This document shows, in pieces, positions 8,118-15,150 of a stretch of DNA of 16,909 nucleotides (position 1 is the stretch's first letter; the number at the start of each line of letters is the position of its first letter). The DNA is from Albidovulum sp. GTDB lineage: Bacteria; Pseudomonadota; Alphaproteobacteria; Rhodobacterales; Rhodobacteraceae. The notes under the pieces were generated by a model. The model searched no databases. It was not told the origin of the DNA and saw nothing but the letters and a program-made list of their open reading frames with translations. The stretch is from contig JAUQYB010000136.1 in the NCBI GenBank assembly GCA_030837825.1, forward strand, positions 1 through 16,909, in the 5' to 3' direction. Made by a program: the position numbers and the translations under genes.

Positions 8118-8141
8118 GATTCCAGATGAAAAGGAGCACCG

Positions 8142-9236
8142 ATGACTGGCACCACGACCGGCAGGATTCCGCTCTGGCCCGTCTTCCTGCCACTTGCCGC
8201 CACCGCGGTGCTGATCGTCAAGCATTTCGGCCTGCTACAGACGTCGAGCCTTCCTGGCCTGCTGATCTGCGCCGCGGCGCTCGCCGGGGCGGTGTTCGCG
8301 GCCGTGCATCACGCCGAGATCCTTGCCCTGAAGCTTGGCGAACCCTTCGGGTCCATCCTTCTGGCGGTGGCGGTGACGATCATCGAGGTCGCGCTGATCG
8401 TCTCGATCCTCAGCACCGATACTCCGGGCAGCACCACCGTCGCGCGCGACACCGTCTATGCCACGCTGATGATCGTGCTGAACGGCGTGGTGGGCCTGTG
8501 CCTGATTTCCGGCGGCTGGCGGCACCGCGAGCAGGCCTTCCGGATCGAAGGCGCCGCGGCGGCGCTTGCGGTTCTGGGCACGCTGGCGACGCTCGCGCTG
8601 GTCCTTCCGAATTTCACGCGCGCGGTGCATGGCCCCTACTACGCCCCCGTTCAACTTGCCGTCATCGGGGTGGCGTCGCTCGCCCTCTACGTGGTGTTCG
8701 TCTTCGTGCAGACGGTGCGTCACCGGGACTATTTCGTCGGCATGCCGCCGATTGCGAGCGCGACCCATGCGGTGCCCTCGGGCATGGTCGCGTCGCTGTC
8801 GCTCGTGCTTCTCCTCCTGTCGCTCATTGCCGTCATCCTGCTTGCGAAGGCGATCTCCAAGCCGATCGAAAGCCTGATCCTGTCGGCGGGCCTGCCGCAG
8901 GGCTTTCTGGGCGTGGTCATCGCCGGCCTGGTGCTTCTGCCCGAAGGCATCGCATCGGTGCGCGCGGCATTGGCCAACCAGCTTCAGAACAGCATCAACC
9001 TGGCGCTGGGATCGGCGATCGCCAGCATCGGCCTGACGATTCCCATCGTTTCCATCGCATCGCTGGTCCGCGACGATCCGCTGGTTCTCGGGGTGTCGCC
9101 GGAGGACATGATCCTTCTGCTCCTGACCCTGTTCGTCGGGGGGCTCACGCTCGGAACCGGGCGCACGACCGTCCTGCAGGGGGCCGTGCATCTGGTGATC
9201 TTCTGCATCTTCCTGCTACTGTCAGCCGTCCCCTGA
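8142..9236 (+). CDS. chaA: ChaA-type calcium/sodium/potassium:proton antiporter
   Basis: A 364-residue inner-membrane antiporter of the CaCA superfamily that exports Ca2+, and in some homologues Na+ or K+, in exchange for protons. About eleven hydrophobic segments span almost the whole length. The two inverted alpha-repeat signatures are visible: the first at about residues 56-90 (HHAEILALKLGEPFGSILL, then TIIEVALIV with Glu82), the second at about 263-302 (LLPEGIASVRAALANQLQNS, then SAIASIGLTIP). Both carry the acidic residues used for cation binding. The length matches E. coli ChaA (366). A strong AAAGGAG lies upstream of the ATG. A DUF2237 gene begins 25 bases after its stop and may share its transcript. 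Which ion it prefers cannot be read from sequence. Confidence 0.93.
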   Translation: MTGTTTGRIPLWPVFLPLAATAVLIVKHFGLLQTSSLPGLLICAAALAGAVFAAVHHAEILALKLGEPFGSILLAVAVTIIEVALIVSILSTDTPGSTTVARDTVYATLMIVLNGVVGLCLISGGWRHREQAFRIEGAAAALAVLGTLATLALVLPNFTRAVHGPYYAPVQLAVIGVASLALYVVFVFVQTVRHRDYFVGMPPIASATHAVPSGMVASLSLVLLLLSLIAVILLAKAISKPIESLILSAGLPQGFLGVVIAGLVLLPEGIASVRAALANQLQNSINLALGSAIASIGLTIPIVSIASLVRDDPLVLGVSPEDMILLLLTLFVGGLTLGTGRTTVLQGAVHLVIFCIFLLLSAVP

Positions 9237-9261
9237 GAGGGGCAAGCGATCCGAGGTGGCC

Positions 9262-9648
9262 ATGCCTGCAACCGGCCCGTCCAGATACGACGCTGTCAAT
9301 GTCCTCGGCGGCCCGCTCGAATCCTGTTCCACGGCGCCGCTCACCGGCTATTTCCGCGACGGCCACTGCAACACCTGCGCGGAGGACCGCGGCAGCCATA
9401 CCGTCTGCGCGGTGATGACGGCAGAGTTCCTCGCCTTTTCGAAATACGTCGGCAACGACCTGTCGACGCCGCGGCCGGAGTTCCGGTTTCCCGGCGTCAG
9501 ACCGGGCGAGACGTGGTGCCTTTGCGCGGGACGGTTCCTTCAGGCCCATGACGAAGGCTGCGCGCCGCAGGTGCGCCTGGTCGCCACGCATGTCCGCGCG
9601 CTCGACATCGTGCCGCTGGCGGTCCTGAAGCTCTACGCTGCGGACTGA
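9262..9648 (+). CDS. DUF2237 family protein
   Basis: A 128-residue cytoplasmic protein of the DUF2237 family, function unknown. The family signature is plain: NVLGGPLESCS near residue 14, TGYFRDGHCNTC near 29, EDRGSHTVCAVMT near 41, GNDLSTP near 64, PGETWCLCAGRF near 81 and an Ala-Thr-His segment near 108. Seven cysteines, four of them in CNTC and CLC arrangements, suggest a structural metal or redox role, which is inference. The ATG at 9262 is preceded by GAGGTGG; a GTG two codons upstream would overlap that site. The gene follows chaA by 25 bases and ends two bases before the stop of the opposing LuxR-type gene. Confidence 0.88.
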   Translation: MPATGPSRYDAVNVLGGPLESCSTAPLTGYFRDGHCNTCAEDRGSHTVCAVMTAEFLAFSKYVGNDLSTPRPEFRFPGVRPGETWCLCAGRFLQAHDEGCAPQVRLVATHVRALDIVPLAVLKLYAAD

Positions 9649-9650
9649 GG

Positions 9651-10199
9651 TCAGCCGGCCACGCGCAGCGCGGCGTCGGACTGGTCGGGGTTGGCCTGCG
9701 CGGCGGGGGCCGGCAGCACCTCGTCATCCATCAGATCCTCGATGAAAAGGCTGAGAAGCTGAGGCCGCCCGTTCACGCCGGCCTTGCGGTAGATCGCATT
9801 CGTCTGCGCCTTCACCGTGCCCTCGGCGGTGCCGCGCAGCGAAGCGATTTCCTGGGTCGAAAGCCCCTTGATCGCAAACAGCGCAACGTCGCGCTCTGCC
9901 GAGGTAAGCCCCCAGTCACGGAACCGTGTCAGCATCAGTTCCATGAAGGCGCCCGAGACCTGGCGGAGTTGGTCCTCTGCCCGCTTCTGCCGCCTGAGGA
10001 TGCGGGTCAGGACGATCACGCTCAGGAAGGCTCCGAAGACCAGGCCAAGCAGCGCGCCCACCTCGAGAAGCTCGCGGACTTCCCAGTCGATCGGCCGACG
10101 ACTGACCCCGAGCAGGGTCAGGATCGTCCCCCCGGACAGGAAGGCCGCGCACAGCACCTGCAGGAAGAGAAGGGTGAAGACGGCGACCGTGTCACGCAT
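9651..10199 (-). CDS. Membrane-anchored LuxR-type HTH regulator
   Basis: A 182-residue transcription regulator. Two transmembrane helices at the N-terminus (about residues 5-31 and 45-66) are joined by a short loop. A basic, probably cytoplasmic linker that may be coiled (about 67-92) leads to a LuxR/GerE helix-turn-helix (about 97-152: LTSAERDVALFAIKGLSTQE, then GTAEGTVKAQTNAIYRKAGV). There is no response-regulator receiver and no autoinducer-binding domain, so any signal must enter through the membrane part or a partner. A GGAGG site lies six bases before the ATG. The secreted PepSY-like gene is directly upstream on the same strand, 47 bases away, and they are probably co-transcribed. The C-terminal 25 residues are Ala/Asp-rich and unstructured. 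The target is unknown; autoregulation is a reasonable guess. Confidence 0.9.
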   Translation of the reverse strand: MRDTVAVFTLLFLQVLCAAFLSGGTILTLLGVSRRPIDWEVRELLEVGALLGLVFGAFLSVIVLTRILRRQKRAEDQLRQVSGAFMELMLTRFRDWGLTSAERDVALFAIKGLSTQEIASLRGTAEGTVKAQTNAIYRKAGVNGRPQLLSLFIEDLMDDEVLPAPAAQANPDQSDAALRVAG

Positions 10200-10246
10200 C
10201 GGCGCCTCCGGACGCGGAGGGGCGGCAGAGGTCGTCGCGGTGTTGT

Positions 10247-10807
10247 CTATTCCTCGACACCGGCCGATTCTTTCGACTTCTTTTCCTTGGACCAGCCTTT
10301 CGAGGATTCCTTGCTTGGCTCCTTGCTGGGTTCCTTGGAAGGCTCCTCGCCGGACTCTCTGGATGGCTCCTCGCCCGGTTCCCTCGCGGGTTCCTCGCGG
10401 GGTTCCTTCGACGGTTCCTCATCGGGGCCGCTGTCCTCCCCGTCGGGTTCAGACCCTGCATCCGGGTCGGCGCCCGTGCCGCCGCCATCGGTGGCGGATG
10501 ATCCGGAGCCGCTCGATGACCCGCCCGATCCGGCCCCGCCGCCTGCAACCTGAACGCCACCGCTGTCGTCAGTGTAGTCGCGCAGGATCTCGCCCGTGCT
10601 CGGATCCAAAACGATTTCGCGCTGCACCCTGCCCTTGGTCGCCTCGATACGGACGCGGCCAAGCCAGGTCCGGCTGCGACTTGTTATGCGAAACCCTTCG
10701 CGTCCGAGCCGCGCCTCCACATCGCTTTCGGCGTCCCTCGCGGCGGCCGGGAGGGCAAGTGCGGCGACAAGGCCGGCTGTCGTCAAGAGGAGCTTGCGTC
10801 TGGTCAT
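10247..10807 (-). CDS. Secreted PepSY-like protein with repetitive Ser-Lys-Glu-Pro tail
   Basis: A 186-residue exported protein. The N-terminus has a basic start (MTRRK), a hydrophobic core (LLLTTAGLVAALAL) and an AAA-R type cleavage site near residue 24, a standard Sec signal peptide. Residues about 25-80 resemble a PepSY domain, with an EARLGREGF helix and the strand-turn REIVLDPSTGEILRDY. A Gly/Ser linker (about 85-107) leads to a low-complexity C-terminal tail of Glu-Pro-Ser-Lys-type tetrapeptides, acidic first and then Lys-rich. I use the ATG at 10807; a TTG two codons earlier also opens the frame. PepSY domains usually inhibit or sense partner proteins in the periplasm, so a role as periplasmic partner of the downstream membrane LuxR regulator is plausible but inferred. 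Confidence 0.8.
   Translation of the reverse strand: MTRRKLLLTTAGLVAALALPAAARDAESDVEARLGREGFRITSRSRTWLGRVRIEATKGRVQREIVLDPSTGEILRDYTDDSGGVQVAGGGAGSGGSSSGSGSSATDGGGTGADPDAGSEPDGEDSGPDEEPSKEPREEPAREPGEEPSRESGEEPSKEPSKEPSKESSKGWSKEKKSKESAGVEE
10250..10440 (-). repeat. Degenerate 12-base tandem repeats encoding Ser-Lys-Glu-Pro units
   Basis: Within the 3' part of the PepSY-like gene, units reading on the minus strand roughly as GAA-CCA/CCC-AGC-AAG recur many times with substitutions, encoding PSKEP, PREEP, PSRES and similar. The plus strand shows repeated GGTTCCT and GGCTCCT words. Such in-frame repeats can change in number by slippage without breaking the frame. Confidence 0.75.
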
Positions 10808-10836
10808 GACCAACTGAACACCGCATCCACGTGGCG

Positions 10837-10865
10837 ATTTTTTGACTAACGTGAAGCGTTGACAA
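10837..10865 (-). promoter_or_regulatory. Candidate promoter of the PepSY-like/LuxR operon
   Basis: On the minus strand TTGTCA (10865-10860) is 17 bases from AAAAAT (10842-10837), matching the consensus at five and four of six positions. A start near 10830 would give a 23-base leader to the ATG at 10807. TTGAC words occur at 10842-10846, 10859-10863 and, inverted, at 10904-10908, which might be regulator half-sites. Confidence 0.4.
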
Positions 10866-10904
10866 GGATTATTGCGACTTCAAATCGGTTTGGTTTCGGT
10901 TTCG

Positions 10905-11231
10905 TCAACGATCCTCGTCCTGGTCGAAGATCGCTTCCGAAAGCAGGGTGATTCCGTCCGCGTCGAAGCAGCGCTCAACGGCGATTCCACGCTGGTCGAC
11001 CTTCTCCATCACGCAGGCCCCCGCGCAGTTGAAGACCCGCCGGACGCTGCTGTCCTCTCCCCGCGCCTCGATCGACAGCACGCTCGCGTTCCAGCGGATG
11101 TCGATCTCGGCGAAGCCCTGCGCCGTCATCGTGCGAAGCTGGTCGCGCACGACGCCCGACAGGTTGACCGGCGCCAGCGCGACGGCAAGGCGCTGCTGCG
11201 GTGCTGACGAGAGGTCTTTGTGGTGTATCAT
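10905..11231 (-). CDS. Hypothetical protein, 108 residues
   Basis: I do not recognise this protein. It looks coding: an ATG preceded by AGGGGA at good spacing, no low complexity, and a balanced composition with an apparent mixed alpha/beta pattern. Residues about 32-60 (TMTAQGFAEIDIRWNASVLSIEARGED region) look like a strand-rich core, two Cys stand at FNCAGAC near residue 69, and the protein ends in an acidic DQDEDR. There is no signal peptide or membrane segment. The overlapping plus-strand frame looks like its antisense shadow. It is followed by the PepSY-like gene 97 bases further on the same strand, and preceded by a gene-free stretch with a CATAAAC palindrome that may control it. Confidence 0.6.
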   Translation of the reverse strand: MIHHKDLSSAPQQRLAVALAPVNLSGVVRDQLRTMTAQGFAEIDIRWNASVLSIEARGEDSSVRRVFNCAGACVMEKVDQRGIAVERCFDADGITLLSEAIFDQDEDR

Positions 11232-11556
11232 TTCCCATCCCCTGTGTGCAGGTACTCGTCATCCGGCGCCCAGGCCGATCACCGGGCCGGACACCGTCCC
11301 GAACAGAAGGCCAGCGATGCGGTTGCGGCGCCATAAACCACTGCCAGAAGGGCATAAACCGGAGTTTATGACGGAAAGGATAGGCGCGGAGGCGTGACCA
11401 ATCGGTTTTCGGCATTCCGGTTGGCGCCAAATGGGCGACGATGGGGCGCCGGCATGACCGTTCCGCGGCAACGACGCGCGCCGCCACTACCCGGTCAGAC
11501 TGGCGCGGCAACGGCCCGGCGACGCGGCGCGAATCGCCCCGGCGCCGGGAAACAGG
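11232..11556. other. Gene-free stretch between trpB and the hypothetical gene
   Basis: About 325 bases without a credible gene; the frames that stay open here have Arg/Pro/Ala-rich translations typical of GC-rich noncoding or antisense DNA. The middle (11330-11385) is locally AT-richer and carries the CATAAAC half-sites and palindrome. Next to the trpB stop is a GC-rich block with a self-complementary CCCGGCGCCGGG (11539-11550 region) but no U-run, so I do not call a terminator. Confidence 0.6.
11332..11370. promoter_or_regulatory. CATAAAC palindrome plus half-site 21 bases away, possible operator
   Basis: CATAAAC (11353-11359), CGGA, GTTTATG (11364-11370) forms a perfect inverted repeat with 7-base arms. 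A further CATAAAC copy at 11332-11338 starts exactly 21 bases before it, two helical turns, so a dimeric regulator could bind side by side on one face. It lies about 100-140 bases upstream of the 108-residue hypothetical gene. Confidence 0.4.
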
Positions 11557-12789
11557 TCAGGTCCGGATCTCGACACCGAGATGTTTGGCCACGGTGAAGA
11601 TATCCTTGTCGCCCCGGCCGCACATGTTCATGACGATGATGTGGTCGCGCGGCAGCGCCGGCGCGATCTTCATCACATGGCCCAGCGCATGGCTGGGCTC
11701 CAGCGCCGGGATGATCCCCTCGGTGGCACAGCAAAGCTGGAACGCCTCCAGCGCTTCGGCATCGGTGATCGAGACATACCGGGCGCGCCCGGTCTCGTGG
11801 AGCCAGGAATGCTCGGGCCCGATGCCGGGATAGTCGAGCCCGGCGGAGATCGAGAAGCCTTCGAGGATCTGGCCGTCATCGTCCTGCAAGAGATAGGTCC
11901 GGTTGCCGTGCAGCACGCCCGGCCGCCCGCCGGTAAGGGAGGCGCAGTGCTCCATGCGGTCGTCCACGCCCTTGCCGCCCGCCTCCACCCCGATGATCCG
12001 CACGGACGGGTCGTCGAGGAAGGGGAAGAACAGCCCCATCGCGTTCGACCCGCCGCCGATGGCGGCAATGACGGTATCGGGAAGACGCCCCCCGCCTTCC
12101 TGCTCGGCAAGCTGCCAGCGCACTTCCTTGCCGATGATCGACTGGAAGTCGCGCACCATCGCCGGATAGGGATGCGGGCCGGCCACCGTGCCGATGCAGT
12201 AGAAGGTGTCGCGGACGTTTGTCACCCAGTCCCGCAGCGCGTCGTTCATCGCGTCCTTCAGCGTGCCGCGCCCCGAGGTGACGGGATGGACCTCGGCGCC
12301 CAGAAGCTTCATGCGGAAGACGTTCGGCGCCTGGCGTTCGACGTCATGCGCGCCCATGTAGACCACGCATTTCAGCCCGAACTTAGCGCAGACCGTGGCC
12401 GTCGCCACCCCGTGCTGCCCCGCCCCGGTCTCGGCGATGATCCGGGTCTTGCCCATGCGGCGCGCCAGGATGATCTGGCCCAGCACGTTGTTGATCTTGT
12501 GCGCGCCGGTGTGGTTCAGCTCGTCGCGCTTCATGTAGATTTTCGCGCCGCCCAGATGGTCGGTCAGCCGCTCGGCGAAATAGAGCGGCGAGGGCCGGCC
12601 GACGTAGTGCTTCCAGAGCCAGTCCATCTCCTCCCAGAAGCTCGGATCGGTCTTGGCCCTTTCATACTCCGCCTCGAGATCAAGGATCAGCGGCATCAGG
12701 GTCTCGGAGACGAAGCGCCCGCCGAAATCGCCGAAACGGCCGCGCTCGTCAGGGCCGGTCATGAAGGAATTGATGCGGTCGTCGGGCAT
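11557..12789 (-). CDS. trpB: Tryptophan synthase beta subunit
   Basis: PLP enzyme joining indole and L-serine to L-tryptophan, the last step of tryptophan synthesis, working in a complex with TrpA. The 410-residue protein is full length. Visible are [15 protein letters not shown] near residue 17, the PLP lysine at about Lys98 in [13 protein letters not shown], the catalytic Glu120 in AETGAGQHG, the PLP phosphate-binding GGGSNAMG at 245-252, and CGRGDKD near the end. I chose the ATG at 12789, preceded by GGAG seven bases away; the frame stays open upstream without homology. In related genomes trpB follows trpF directly; here it is cut off by about 2.8 kb and must have its own promoter in the 124-base gap shared with the divergent hydrolase-LuxR gene. 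Only a weak candidate (TTTCCG-17-TAAGAG on the minus strand) is visible. trpA is not in the window. Confidence 0.98.
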   Translation of the reverse strand: MPDDRINSFMTGPDERGRFGDFGGRFVSETLMPLILDLEAEYERAKTDPSFWEEMDWLWKHYVGRPSPLYFAERLTDHLGGAKIYMKRDELNHTGAHKINNVLGQIILARRMGKTRIIAETGAGQHGVATATVCAKFGLKCVVYMGAHDVERQAPNVFRMKLLGAEVHPVTSGRGTLKDAMNDALRDWVTNVRDTFYCIGTVAGPHPYPAMVRDFQSIIGKEVRWQLAEQEGGGRLPDTVIAAIGGGSNAMGLFFPFLDDPSVRIIGVEAGGKGVDDRMEHCASLTGGRPGVLHGNRTYLLQDDDGQILEGFSISAGLDYPGIGPEHSWLHETGRARYVSITDAEALEAFQLCCATEGIIPALEPSHALGHVMKIAPALPRDHIIVMNMCGRGDKDIFTVAKHLGVEIRT

Positions 12790-12878
12790 GGGCTCACTCC
12801 GGCTTGGGGGCGGTTCGCTCTTACCCGCAAATCCCGGCGACGGAAAGCGCGCAGTGAAACCCGTCCCCCGTCTGCCGC

Positions 12879-12907
12879 TTTCCGAAGGGGGCGGTTTCGA
12901 CCTATAC
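12879..12907 (+). promoter_or_regulatory. Candidate promoter of the hydrolase-LuxR gene giving a leaderless mRNA
   Basis: TTTCCG (12879-12884), a 17-base spacer and CTATAC (12902-12907). The normal start position, seven bases past the -10, is 12914, which is the A of the ATG. There is no Shine-Dalgarno between the -10 and the ATG, consistent with a leaderless transcript. Confidence 0.45.
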
Positions 12908-12913
12908 TTCGGC

Positions 12914-13969
12914 ATGAGTCCGAGCCGACATATCCGTTTCTGCACCTCGGCGGACGGAACGCGGATCGCCGTCTCCTGCGAAGGCAGCGGCCCGGTGCTT
13001 CTGCGCGCGGCGCACTGGCTCACCCATGTCGTCTACGACCATGAAAGCCCGGTCTGGCGGCCCTGGATCAGGGGGCTGTCGCGCGACCATTGCTATGTCC
13101 GCTATGACCAGCGCGGCTGCGGCCTGTCGGACCGGTTCGTACGCGAGATTTCCTTCAAGGTCTGGATGGAGGATCTTGAGGCGGTGGCGGCCACGCTTCC
13201 CGACCGGCCTTTCGCGCTTCTCGGCATGTCGCAGGGCGGCGCGCTCGCCATCAGCTACGCCCTCCGCCATCCCGGGCGGGTGTCGCACCTGATCCTCTAC
13301 GGGGCCTACGGGCAGGGTGCCGCAGTCCGCGCCCGGACCGAGGAGGAGCGGCTCGAGGCGGAAACTCTCGTCAACCTGGTGCGCGTCGGCTGGGCCCGCG
13401 ACAACCCGGCCTTCCGGCAGGTCTTCACCAACACCTTCATTCCGGGGGGCACGGCCGAACAGCACGACTGGTGGAACGAACTGGAGCGCCGCACGGCGAC
13501 CCCGGACACTGTGGTCAGGACGCTGGAGGAGGTCCAGCGGATCGATGTGCTCGACGCCGCCGCAGGGCTGCGCGTGCCGACGCTGGTGCTGCATTCGCGG
13601 GGCGACCAGCGGGTGCCCTTCGAGGAGGGATGCCGGCTGGCCGCACGGATTCCGGGGGCGCGTTTCGTGGCGCTGGAAAGCCGCAACCACGTCCTTCTCG
13701 GCGACGAGCCGGCCTGGCAGGTGTTCCAGGACGAACTGGCGCGCTTCCTCGCCCCGGCGGATGCGGCGGCCCGCACCGCGCGCGACGCGCGGCTGACACT
13801 GGCCGAAGCCGAGGTGCTGCGCCTTGTCGCCACCGGGGTCGACAACCGGGCGATCGCGCGCCAGCTCGGCAAGAGCGAGAAGACCGTGCGCAATCAGATC
13901 ACCGCGATCCTCGACAAGCTCGGCGTCCACAGCCGTGCCGAGGCGATCGTGCGCGCGCTTTCCGGCTGA
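12914..13969 (+). CDS. Alpha/beta-hydrolase fused to LuxR-type DNA-binding domain
   Basis: A 351-residue one-component regulator. Residues about 5-280 form an alpha/beta-hydrolase fold with an apparently complete triad: Ser106 in GMSQGG, Asp231 in HSRGDQRVP and His259 in SRNHVLL. The [20 protein letters not shown] and [11 protein letters not shown] segments belong to a known subfamily of hydrolase domains joined to output modules. Residues about 293-349 are a LuxR/GerE helix-turn-helix ([20 protein letters not shown], then [20 protein letters not shown]). The likely role is to sense, and perhaps hydrolyse, a small molecule and control transcription; the ligand is unknown. I start at the ATG at 12914, because the family begins at [13 protein letters not shown]; there is no ribosome binding site but a -10 element at the right distance for a leaderless message. 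The gene is divergent from trpB, and a methyltransferase gene follows 111 bases later. Confidence 0.92.
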   Translation: MSPSRHIRFCTSADGTRIAVSCEGSGPVLLRAAHWLTHVVYDHESPVWRPWIRGLSRDHCYVRYDQRGCGLSDRFVREISFKVWMEDLEAVAATLPDRPFALLGMSQGGALAISYALRHPGRVSHLILYGAYGQGAAVRARTEEERLEAETLVNLVRVGWARDNPAFRQVFTNTFIPGGTAEQHDWWNELERRTATPDTVVRTLEEVQRIDVLDAAAGLRVPTLVLHSRGDQRVPFEEGCRLAARIPGARFVALESRNHVLLGDEPAWQVFQDELARFLAPADAAARTARDARLTLAEAEVLRLVATGVDNRAIARQLGKSEKTVRNQITAILDKLGVHSRAEAIVRALSG

Positions 13970-13972
13970 CGG

Positions 13973-14050
13973 GACATTCGCCCCACGGCGGCGGGCGGAA
14001 TCCGCGGCCTCAGGGGCGCCTGCCCCATTCGCCGCCGGCCGCGGAATGTC
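13973..14050 (+). other. Nested, mutually exclusive hairpins between hydrolase-LuxR and methyltransferase genes
   Basis: GACATTC (13973-13979) pairs with GAATGTC (14044-14050), enclosing GGCGGCG (13987-13993) with CGCCGCC (14030-14036) and GGGGC (14013-14017) with GCCCC (14022-14026). Alternatively CCGCGGCC (14002-14009) pairs with GGCCGCGG (14037-14044), which competes with the outer pairings. No U-run follows. It may be a terminator, attenuator or chance pairing in GC-rich DNA. Confidence 0.3.
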
Positions 14051-14080
14051 ATCCTCTCTGCCCATGCAACGGAGGTGACC

Positions 14081-15142
14081 ATGACCCAATTCGATCCGAA
14101 CCGGCTCAACGCCTTTCTCGGCCAGATGCTCGGCGATCTCGGCGGCGCGTTCAGCCTGCCGCTGATCCGGCTGGGCGACCGGCTGGGGCTTTACCGCCTG
14201 CTCCACGAACGCGGGCCGCTCGATGCCGGGGCGCTGGCCGAGGCGGCCGGCTGCGATTCCCGCTACATCCGCGAATGGCTGTCCGCTCAGGCGGCCTCGG
14301 GCTATGTCGGCTATGATCCGGCGACCGAGACCTTCTCGCTTTCTCCCGAACAGGCGATGGTCTTCGCCGTCGAGGACAGCCCGGCCTGGCTGATCGGCGC
14401 CTTCGACACCGCCGCGGCGATGGTGGAGAACCAGGCCAAGGTGGCCACAGCCTTCCGCTCCGGCGAGGGCGTGGCCTGGGGCGACCAGGCCGGGTGCCTG
14501 TTCTGCGCGGTCGCCCGGTTCTTCCGTCCGGGCTATCTCAACCATCTCGTCGACGAGTGGATTCCCGCGCTCGGCGGCGGCGTGGCCGAGAAGCTCCGCA
14601 GCGGCGCGCGGGTGGCCGACATCGGCTGCGGCCACGGGATTTCGACGATCCTGATGGCGAAGGCCTTCCCGCAGTCGAAGTTCATCGGCTACGACTTCCA
14701 CGAAGGCTCCATCGCCGCGGCACGGGACCACGCCCGCGCGCACGGCCTTGACGGCAACATCCGCTTCGAGGTCGGCCTGGCAAAGGATTTCGCGGCCAGC
14801 GGGCTTGATCTGGTGACCTGCTTCGACTGCCTGCACGACATGGGCGACCCGGAAGGGGCTGCGGCCCATGTCCGGCGGGCCCTGAAGCCGGGCGGCACCT
14901 GGATGATCGTGGAACCCCTGGCGGGCGACAGCCTGGCCGAGAACCTGAACCCGGTGGGCCGGCTCTACTATTCGGCCTCGACGATGATCTGCGTGCCGAC
15001 GTCGCGCGCGCAGGAGGTCGGTGCGGCGCTTGGCGCCCAGGCGGGCGAGAAGCGGCTGGCAGAGGCGATCCAGGCGGGGGGGTTCACGACCGTCCGCCGC
15101 GCCACGGAAACGCCGTTCAACATGGTGCTGGAGGCGACCTGA
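14081..15142 (+). CDS. Class I SAM-dependent methyltransferase with N-terminal winged helix
   Basis: A 353-residue methyltransferase resembling the Rv2258c-like family. Residues about 15-95 form a winged-helix dimerisation domain (LGDRLGLYRLLHERGPLDAG, then CDSRYIREWLSAQAASGYV). The Rossmann-like catalytic domain (about 172-340) has SAM motif I VADIGCGHGIS with Asp180, the motif II acidic residue in GYDFHEGS near 205, a FDCLHDMGDP motif near 248 and a KPGGTWMIVEPL strand after it. The winged helix in this family normally shapes the substrate pocket and does not bind DNA. The substrate is unknown; small phenolic or polyketide-like acceptors are usual for the wider group. The ATG at 14081 is preceded by GGAGGTGA. 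It is probably expressed with the upstream hydrolase-regulator gene and ends eight bases from the opposing GNAT gene. Confidence 0.92.
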   Translation: MTQFDPNRLNAFLGQMLGDLGGAFSLPLIRLGDRLGLYRLLHERGPLDAGALAEAAGCDSRYIREWLSAQAASGYVGYDPATETFSLSPEQAMVFAVEDSPAWLIGAFDTAAAMVENQAKVATAFRSGEGVAWGDQAGCLFCAVARFFRPGYLNHLVDEWIPALGGGVAEKLRSGARVADIGCGHGISTILMAKAFPQSKFIGYDFHEGSIAAARDHARAHGLDGNIRFEVGLAKDFAASGLDLVTCFDCLHDMGDPEGAAAHVRRALKPGGTWMIVEPLAGDSLAENLNPVGRLYYSASTMICVPTSRAQEVGAALGAQAGEKRLAEAIQAGGFTTVRRATETPFNMVLEAT

Positions 15143-15150
15143 CCGCCGGC

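Noticed and set aside
10250..10440. Short regular repeats as a possible CRISPR array.
   Set aside because: They are degenerate 12-base coding repeats with no unique spacers and lie inside an open reading frame.
12653..12913. Upstream in-frame extension of the hydrolase-LuxR gene, overlapping trpB on the other strand.
   Set aside because: The extra 87 residues look like antisense trpB and noncoding DNA; family homology begins at the ATG at 12914, which also follows a good -10 element.
11581..13044. A 487-codon plus-strand open frame opposite trpB.
   Set aside because: Antisense shadow of a well-conserved gene, with His/Asp/Arg-rich sequence and no recognisable domain.
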